This document shows positions 56,940-64,000 of a DNA stretch of 64,000 nt, piece by piece. The DNA is from Syngnathus acus (taxonomy: Eukaryota; Chordata; Actinopteri; Syngnathiformes; Syngnathidae). The first letter of the stretch is position 1, and every line of letters starts with the position of its first letter. The stretch covers positions 806,001-870,000 of the forward strand of contig NC_051093.1 in NCBI RefSeq assembly GCF_901709675.1, in the 5' to 3' direction. Under the pieces are notes generated by a model. That model was given only the letters and a program-made list of their open reading frames with translations, did no database searches and was not told the DNA's origin. The translations under genes and the position numbers were made by a program.

Positions 56940-57957
56940 CACGGGGATGGGTTAAATGCAGAGGACAAATTTCACACAGATGTGTGTGTGACGATCATTG
57001 GGACTTTAACTTTAACTTTTATTTCGTCCGACATCAGAAGCAAAGAAATCTCGAATTTTTTGTTCGAATACAGATTTGTTCGAGAACCGGGACGTTCGAA
57101 AACCGAGGCTCCACTGTATATGCCTAAATATAGTTATCCAAAATATCAACTGCAGTTTCACATTAGATTGCTGGTTTGAGATGTACTTTTATTATTATTA
57201 TTATTACTATTATTATTTTAATAAACACTTGTTAAAACTTGTCTGGTGTTTTATTCCTTGTTATTATATTCGCCAATCAAAACATAAAAATCAGACATTT
57301 GGTTTAACTGCTTTATATGACAATATGTATATGTGTTTTACGTTGTTATATGAGTTGGTGTCCCCAAAATTAACAAATGTCGGGATAACGTTTTTTTTCC
57401 AACCTTTTATTCAAACACAAACACATTCGATATAATAACACCAAGCCAACTAATACGAAATTAAAACCTCAATGTCGGCATAATGTGTGTGCTGGCTGGC
57501 AATGGCATAGCGGCAATGCTGTCACTCATTCGTTAATCTTCGCGAACGACCAATCAGCAGCGAGTGATAGTTGGAGGCGAGATTTTACGAGTCAGTGACG
57601 TAATTTCCCGCCACGAACGAGTCAGTGACGCAACATCCCGTTCACGACCGGGTGAGGGACTTGCCATCGGATCAGTGTGTAGGTGTTGAATTATAGAAAT
57701 AAATGTGTTCATTACCTGAGCCAATTATTGTTATATAATAATAATGGGGGGGGGGGGTGTAGTTGTATTGTTTGATGTGTATGGGTTGTTTCCACGGGAT
57801 GTTGTGTAAAAAAAAACAAAAAAAAAACGGATCAGTGTGTGTGTGGGGGGAACGGGGACGATTCGTTTAACGATTCGTTTGAACGAATCTTTTGATTGAA
57901 TTGATTCTAAAGATTCAGTTCACCGAAAAGAACTGGATTCATATCACTACCTGATAC

Positions 57958-59142
57958 AACTGCAGGTTGTGTAGCCGACGCTGGTGTCCGCTCGTTTGAT
58001 TTATGCCAACGTCGCGGTTGGGCGGAGTTGAGTTGTAGTTCGTAGTGCGCAAGCGAAATGCTGCTCGATTCGCGTACAAGTACTGCTCGGAATGCTGGCT
58101 TTAAACCGCCTGAGCGTCCGATTGATAGTATTGGTATTACGGTGTTCTGCATAACATGCAGTCCCGCGACCCCCGTGGGGACAAGCGGTACAAATAACAG
58201 GTAATGGAGCGATGCAGTGTCGTTTGAGAGCACGGACCCTTTTTGTATTTGTTCTGAACAAATGTGGATGTAAAGACTTTCATGTATCACGTGGGCGTGT
58301 GGTAGCACGACAACAACGGGCTTAAACGTGCAGTGGGAAATTCGACATGGGCAAAATTGCCGACCATCGTCGTAACCTTTACTCTATAGCATCTGAGAAA
58401 GTGGCATTCGAGAGAAGCCGACTCTTAATAGTAAAATAAGCTTTTACACGCGGTAAATGGTAAGTCGTCTTTTAACGCTTTAAGCTTATATTGTATTCTG
58501 TCTCAAATGTGTTGCCGTAGTTGTCTTTCAACGATGACGGGAGGTACGCGTGCGTAGAAGGGTTTATAATTTTCACATCCGTGTGTAGCTCAGGAAAACA
58601 AAACAAACCCAAACTAACCTGCAGAAATGTCCCAGAACGTTTATTTTTCTCACTTTTGTTTCAGTCTGGAGATATCAATACTTTTCACAAAGGAATAAAA
58701 TGTGCAGTGAGGTTATAGTTGTAGTGTATCAGGTCTATCAAAGTCTTCATGCATTTGAGGTTAGCTCAATAGGTACTCATGATGAGGTGGCAAAAGTGCT
58801 CACGCTCTGTTCTGAAGTGCAAGTTTAGATACTTGTGTGAAATAAAGGCAGGAAAGAGTCGAAGCACCGATTCCGTTTCCGCAACAGTTCAGTCAGCCAA
58901 AGATTTAGCTTCTCCAAATTTGTCAATGAATTTGCATTCCAGCTGTCGTGTGTTTTACGACGGTCTCTCTATCTACCGCCACGTCGGCAGATGTTGACAA
59001 ACGGAAGCGACTTCGCATTGATAAAATCAGGAGAAGAAAGCACAGATTTGAACTGTAAGTAGTCAAAACGTCTCAAGTACAGACACCCGAAAAGTCGATC
59101 GACATAGTGAACTCGTGCTCAGTTACTTGGCACCACTGGCTT
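57958..59142. other. gap between island and channel gene; unassigned coding-like segments
   Basis: A short SINE-tail fragment lies at about 58165-58193 (CGCGACCCCCGTGGGGACAA). On the plus strand there are coding-like pieces with splice-like borders. One is a short frame opening MGKIADHRRNLYSIAS at about 58347. Another is a frame ending DKRKRLRIDKIRRRKHRFEL before a TAA at about 59055, preceded by the acceptor-like TTGCATTCCAG. I could not link them into a gene or name a family. Confidence 0.35.
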
Positions 59143-61527
59143 TTACCAGAAATCCAAGTGGTCCACTTCGCATTTGTATTTCACCATCACCACAATCATA
59201 GCGCAAAAGTACAGCGTGCCCAGAATGAAATAGAACCAGAAAAAGGTTTTGTCAATCCTGTCTGCGAGCGCCTTGTTGCGCTCGCACTCCGCTTCCTTGG
59301 CTTTGATGGCATCCAGGAAGTCCATCAACCTTCTGTGCATCTGCTGTTCCTCTGAGTTGTCCAGCCGGATGACACTCACGTCCGCTTTGTCATCTAAATA
59401 GCAAGAAGTAACTCACCTACTTAGGATCGTGAGATAGTGATGATCACGATATGGCTGAGAGAAAATGCATATGGCTGAAAGCTCGGGCCTCCACACTTGT
59501 CATGTTTGTTCAACGATTAAATCAGGCACACACCAATTAAAGTGGCTCCTTTTAGAAAGTCTCCAAAGAGGCTCACAAAGTATGCAGTGGTGAGGTCAAT
59601 ATGTGACGCCCCAAACTCACTGACTCACCCTGGTCAGCCCTCCTCTGCCCGTCACCAGCTTTGGCTCTTCCGGAGGAGCAGCAGAAGATGAGGCCTCCGT
59701 CCTTGGCCACCCGTGTCAGGACCATGGACACCAGCATGCTCACCACCAGCAAGACCAGGCACACGCAAAAGTGGTTCTCTGCAAGCGCAAAGCTGCACGG
59801 TGGGCCACGCAGGCGTATCGAAGATCGGCACATCGGCGACTCGGAGACCAACTTATGACGGGAGTGCACTCGCTGTCACCGGGCAGCTGGTCGTTGAGGA
59901 TGAGCAGGAACATAGTGAAGCTGAGCACCAGCGTGACCTTGAAGGAATTGCGCTCGCCGCAGTCCAGCGGCAGGGCGAAGCTCACCATGTCGGCCAGGAT
60001 GAGCAGAATGCTAGGAAGCATTAGCGTGATGAAGGGATTCTGCTGCCGGAGCTTCAAGATCACCTGGACGCAGTCGGAGGCCAAACGTGGATGCAGAGTC
60101 CCAACAAATGCTCACAGAGTGCCGCTCCATTCTATTTGGCACTCACCTTCCGATTTCCTCCTTTTGGGTTCGCCATTTTGAGTGTAGCTTTTTGTTCACA
60201 TTCAAATATTGAAGCGCCGCGCATGGCGCTATGGTGGCTTACGAGAATACGGAAGCTAAATTGACATTTAGGGCCAAATTTCACTTACGAGCCATTTGCG
60301 CGCCGACCTACCAAGATATAGAATTGTTCATCGGATGGCGATTCCAGGTAAGCGCCCAAGGTTTCCCAGTCGCCGTGGCTGCCATCATACACCTCCACCT
60401 CGCCGATCTCCATGAAGGTGCCGCATCCTGGGTGCAGGGCAGCCTGACGTCAAGCACGAAACGGCTCCGGCGACGTGCGTGGCCTACCTTGGGAAGACCA
60501 GGTCTGGATGACCACGGGACATCCGTCCTCAGCAAAAGGGTAGTTGAAGAGGTTGAACTCGCAGTTGACCTCAGCCGCCATCACCACACGGTGGCGCAGG
60601 GTGCCGTTGCTGAACACAATCAGGTCGCGGAACCTGTTCTGCGTGCTTGACGATATGCTGAAGATGGAGAGAGAGAGAGCGAGCGGCACGTAGCAAAGTC
60701 CCGGCGTCGCAACGGCTCTCCTCACCCATTGGTCACAAATATGTCGGGCGTCCAGACTTTGCTGACGGGCAGAATCACCTCCTCATAGGGGTAAACGGAC
60801 GGGTCCCAGTACAAATCGTAATCTGTCCATTCCTGCGGGTGCGATCCGTGTTAACGGCCGACCTGACTATTGGCTCGTCGTCACTCCATTTAGAACCACG
60901 CGTCTCGTTGCTTACAATTGTCGCCTGTAAACGGCAGCCGAGACGGAGGTTCTTTGTGTCCTGGAAGGGAAAGGCAGACACTCAAAGGCATGGAGAAGAC
61001 AACTTGCGTGCGCGTCCGCACGAGGCGCTCACAACTTTGATGGTCTGATACTCGATGGATGACACGTAGATGTACTCAGAGCAATCTTCACTCTGTGGCT
61101 GAGTTATTAGTTTTCTGTTGACCAGATCGTTGGCCAGACATCGGCGGCTGGTGCAGTTATCACTGGCGCCTCCTGGAGAAGCACAGAGCAAAGCGCCACT
61201 TTGACGCAGCTCAGAAACGAGCGCATCTGCTGCCGAGCGTGGCGTGGCGGCTGCTCCATCTTCAGGCAAATACATTTTAAACCTTTCCGCTCTCACCCAC
61301 TATTCGAGCTATATATTCCAGCGGAGGAAATCAGGACACGTCTCCTCTCTTTTCCGACCGTGAGCCCAACTTGAATCTCCTGACCTTTGTGTTGAATTCA
61401 TTGTGTTCTGACGCCAAAGCAGCTCCGCCCTCGCAGCTTCAAAACGCAGCTTGCGCCGCTTACCTCCGCAGAGAAGCGTCCATAGAAGCGCCGCCCTCCA
61501 CAGAGCGCGGCCGTCTTGCGCTTGCAT
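59143..61527 (-). CDS. Cys-loop ligand-gated cation channel, 5-HT3-receptor-like
   Basis: Ten exons on the minus strand: 61527-61464, 61172-61033, 60960-60916, 60832-60726, 60657-60488, 60427-60308, 60187-60147, 60063-59853, 59778-59629 and 59393-59143. All are in phase, giving 432 residues. Exon 1 encodes a signal peptide (RALWRAALLWTLLCG). The extracellular domain has EWTDYDLYWDPSVYPYEEVI, WTPDIFVTNG and the 13-residue Cys loop CEFNLFNYPFAEDGC. TM1 (PFITLMLPSILLILADMVSF), TM2 preceded by GER (SFKVTLVLSFTMFLLIL), TM3 (NHFCVCLVLLVVSMLVSMVL) and TM4 (FFWFYFILGTLYFCAMIVVM) follow. The GER before TM2 and no Pro-Ala-Arg suggest a cation pore. The 45-nt third exon is typical of the nicotinic/5-HT3 group. 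The ligand is unknown. The donor of exon 6 (60308 or 60312) is the least certain boundary; only 60308 keeps phase with exon 7. Confidence 0.9.
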
Positions 61528-61595
61528 GGCGAGCCGAGTCACAATCAAGCGCTTGCCACGTCCGACCCATTGGTCGTCTTCTGGCGTTCCAGACT

Positions 61596-61603
61596 CTTAA
61601 ATA
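61596..61603 (-). promoter_or_regulatory. TATA-like box of the channel gene
   Basis: TATTTAAG on the minus strand lies about 70 bases upstream of the predicted start codon. This is a plausible distance for a TATA box with a short 5' UTR. Inferred only. Confidence 0.45.
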
Positions 61604-63530
61604 GGCGAGCGGTGGCTGACACCGAAGCGCGGCGGTGGCAGCCACAATAGGCGCGCGCGCACAATAGGCGCCACTGCACTTGCGCCATTCCACTGTTCAA
61701 ACAACTGCCGCCCTCATTGCGCCAGCTGCTGTTTGTCTTTCTGCCGCACAATGCCCGACGAAGCCTGGTCCTCCAGTCACGAAGGCCCGACAAAGACTTT
61801 GCGGTCAATTCTTAGACCTGTCATTCGGCGCTTGCGTGTCATTCTACTTGCGTTGACTTTGACAAACCGGCTCGCTGAACCGTCATGTGTAAATAAAGCG
61901 CTTTTCCCGTTGACATTTGCATTGACGGTCTCGTTTTACGCTCCCAAACGAGGAAAATCGACACGCACATGAGGCAAAGCCTCTCTGTAACATCCGGCGA
62001 ACAGTCCAGGCTACTTTTGGCTCCTCCCCAACATTCATTCAAGTCTCCGAGTAGGGATGTACTTAAAAACAGTACTTCAATGACATACATTACTACTTTC
62101 TTGTTAGCCAGATCCAAATGAAGCTCTTTTGTTAGCATGTTACTTTGCGATTTCTTCTTCTGATTGCACCTGTTTACATGACTTTCTGCAAGTCAATTGT
62201 TAGGTACTATGAAAAAGGTTATCGCTCAGGAATGCTTCTTATCTGTCTTTGCACATCCTCGCACCTGAAATAGCAAGCATATGCTCCAACACGGAATGAT
62301 CATTTTTATTCTCCCCCACCCACCTGCACCTATCGCGGAGCAAAGGTTAACTTTCTGTCGAACCAATCAGGAAATGCTTGGAGGGAAAAGAGCCGCTAAA
62401 TCACCCATTAATAATCGGCCCATCGGCGGCGGCGGGCCCCAGAAGACTCAATACAGCAATACAATACAACTCGGACTTCGACACCTGGACGCAAACAAGA
62501 ACAGGACAGACTATTTGTGGGTTTTTTTGTCTAAATTGCTCCACAGGCCCTAAATTCTTACAGTTTGTCTTCAGAGGGACGTGGTGGCTGCCTTGATATC
62601 AGGAAGGTCGAAGCGGACTCGAGTACTGAGGCCCCAGTTGTCGTGCTTTTCAGACACCGGGGAACCATCAGCTGACACCGCAAGCCAGTAAGTCGCTTCT
62701 CATTCAAACGCGGACCAAACCAGAATCACTGAGCGAGTTTGTCCTTCTTGAAATCATAACGAGGCGAATTTCCACCAACGGCCGAGAGCAGCAAAATGGC
62801 ACCGGGACACCATTCACATGGTTGACAATCGAAAAGTGCTTGCTCGCTCTGCTCAATTTGCTCCTTTTCTTGGAATGACTTGAATCTTATTCTCCTACTT
62901 TGAATGCCTTTTATTATCATCCATGCGCTTGCTCAACGCAACGTTGACCGGCAAGTAGCAAGAGCTTCGATTGTCACCATCGTCGTTTGTAGAAAATCCG
63001 GTTCAAGATTGAATGTAGTGCGGTGGGTTGAACTGAAAAGCAAATTTGAACATAGTGGCGCCGATCCAAAATATCCGACAGCTCATATTACCGTATGACC
63101 GTCTCCGTCATTTGCCCTGGGGGGGGGACACATATCAGAGGAGGCGCCACAATGGCCATTGAGATGAAGCACAAAGAAGTTTTTGTGCAATTTAATTAAT
63201 GGTGGCTATTCACGATTCTAATAGCATCGTTGCTGTCACCACTATTTTGGGGATCCTCGCGTGGCAATCAGAAAATTCCATTTCATTTGCTTAAGTTTAA
63301 TTCCATTTGCACGGCTCAACGTGTGTTTGGGTGCGCAATGTCAACACTGAAGGTGTAAAAGTAGAGCTGCTAGTCGTAAATGTGGTCTTATCAGCAACAT
63401 GTTCCCGGACGACACAATCAGACCATGAAAATAAAGACATAAATAAATGCCCTCGACCAATGACCCCGCTCTCGGCACATGGCGCTCTGACTCGGCTTTT
63501 ATCCGAGCAGCTGTCCAGATGGCAGCGTTT
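61604..63530. other. intergenic stretch, no gene seen
   Basis: I see no exon with family resemblance or convincing splice borders on either strand. A G-run lies at 63119-63128. Confidence 0.55.
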
Positions 63531-63719
63531 GATAGAGTCCGGGAAAGCGATCAAAATGTCCCAACTTTGGTGAATTGTGAGCAGCGATATGCAGGGGGCG
63601 CAGTTCAGGTTTTGGGATAATAATTGTCATGCGCAAAGAAAAAAAAAGATGAAAAGTCGCTGTCAGTTTGGTTTGTCTTTCTTTGCAAGGCCACTCTTCG
63701 GCGCCCACGAGCGAGGTGC

Positions 63720-63939
63720 CGATCCCCAAAACAATGCATGCAATCTGCAGCGCCTTTTGAGAATGTTCTTGGCGTTCATCCATCTTGAACAAAACGTCGG
63801 CATTCTGAGCTGCAGTTGCTTTGGAAAGCCAGTCGACTAAGTTCTCGTCAATAATCAACTGGTGAGAAATGTCGTCATTGTTCTTCAAGGTCAGTTGTTG
63901 AGTCCCGCCAGAGGCACGGTTGCTTCCCTGAACACAGAA
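63720..63939 (-). CDS. candidate exon of an unrecognised membrane protein
   Basis: After a good acceptor (TTCTGTGTTCAG ending at about 63930 on the minus strand) an open stretch reads GSNRASGGTQQLTLKNNDD, IIDENLVDWLSKATAAQNAD, KMDERQEHSQKALQIACIVL and GIGTSLVGAEEW. The middle is an amphipathic, charged stretch. The part from LQIACIVLGIGTSLVG could be one transmembrane helix. The frame stays open beyond, but the composition changes and a donor is not obvious. I do not recognise the family. It may be the last part of a gene that extends right of the window. Confidence 0.4.
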
Positions 63940-64000
63940 GGTGGTGCGGTATCAGAAGCACTGACCCATTCATTTTGCGCACATTTTGCTCCTAGGGTGG

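Larger units (their letters stand above)
56165..57022 (-). repeat. dispersed SINE-like repeat, copy 2, split
   Basis: The two parts (about 56165-56259 and 56948-57022) are the inverse of the repeat at 29856-30029. They are separated by an hAT element. Confidence 0.8.
55753..57116. mobile_element. Tc1/mariner-like non-autonomous element with nested repeats
   Basis: The ends are CAGTGGTGCCTCGGTTTTCGA-like and TCGAAAACCGAGGCTCCACTG, with TA on both sides (55751-55752, 57117-57118). The host sequence on both sides rejoins as in the first host copy near 34010-34060. It has been enlarged by a SINE-like repeat, itself split by an hAT element. Confidence 0.85.
33103..57949. mobile_element. 24.8-kb nested transposon island in an hAT-like host element
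   Basis: The block begins TAGTGTTGG and ends CATATCACTA, with exact 8-bp duplications CCTGATAC at 33095-33102 and 57950-57957, as for hAT insertion. Host sequence is rich in motifs like GAACGAATC and CGTTCGCGAACGAG. It appears at 33103-34135, about 37973-38535, 55506-55752 and 57117-57949. It contains an internal tandem duplication of roughly 0.8 kb and fold-back arms. All other elements listed in this interval are later insertions. The host itself has no recognisable transposase. Confidence 0.78.

Overview
This is a piece of a vertebrate, almost certainly teleost fish, genome. The genes are split by short introns (down to about 73 bp) with GT-AG boundaries. The repeats are typical fish families: RTE/Rex3-like and L2-like LINEs, a BEL/Pao LTR element, hAT, Tc1/mariner and Harbinger MITEs, and a tRNA-derived SINE. 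I rebuilt the exon structures by hand from reading frames, splice sites and remembered family sequences. Most boundaries are supported by exact phase agreement between neighbouring exons.

The left half (1-32977) is coro7 (coronin-7, minus strand). 26 coding exons are visible, giving about 907 codons, and the last C-terminal exon lies off the left edge. Exons 1-9 sit at 26590-32977 and exons 10-26 at 4-3801. The 22.8-kb intron between them carries vasn (vasorin, plus strand, 14267-16285) as one coding exon. This is the nested, opposite-strand arrangement known from mammals. The intron also holds two copies of an internally deleted hAT element, one with another MITE nested inside it, a 5'-truncated RTE LINE, a Harbinger-type MITE, a SINE and several simple repeats.

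The middle (33103-57949) is a 24.8-kb island of nested transposable elements, flanked by an exact 8-bp target duplication only 118 bp upstream of the coro7 start codon. From outside in: an hAT-like foldback/MITE host; a BEL/Pao LTR retrotransposon (38536-55500); an L2-type LINE inserted in one BEL LTR; a two-ORF LINE inserted in the L2 reverse transcriptase; and an RTE/Rex3-like LINE (43307-46598) inserted in the ORF2 of that LINE. Target duplications or rejoinable sequence support each level. Side branches of the same island include another RTE copy, a SINE, a Tc1-type hairpin element and a mariner-like element that is itself nested up to four deep.

The right end (59143-61527) is a ten-exon Cys-loop ligand-gated channel gene on the minus strand. 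It is 5-HT3-receptor-like, 432 aa, and complete from signal peptide to TM4. One possible exon of an unrecognised membrane protein gene lies at the right edge, and a few unassigned plus-strand coding-like segments lie at 58.3-59.06 kb. No tRNA, rRNA or CRISPR array was seen.
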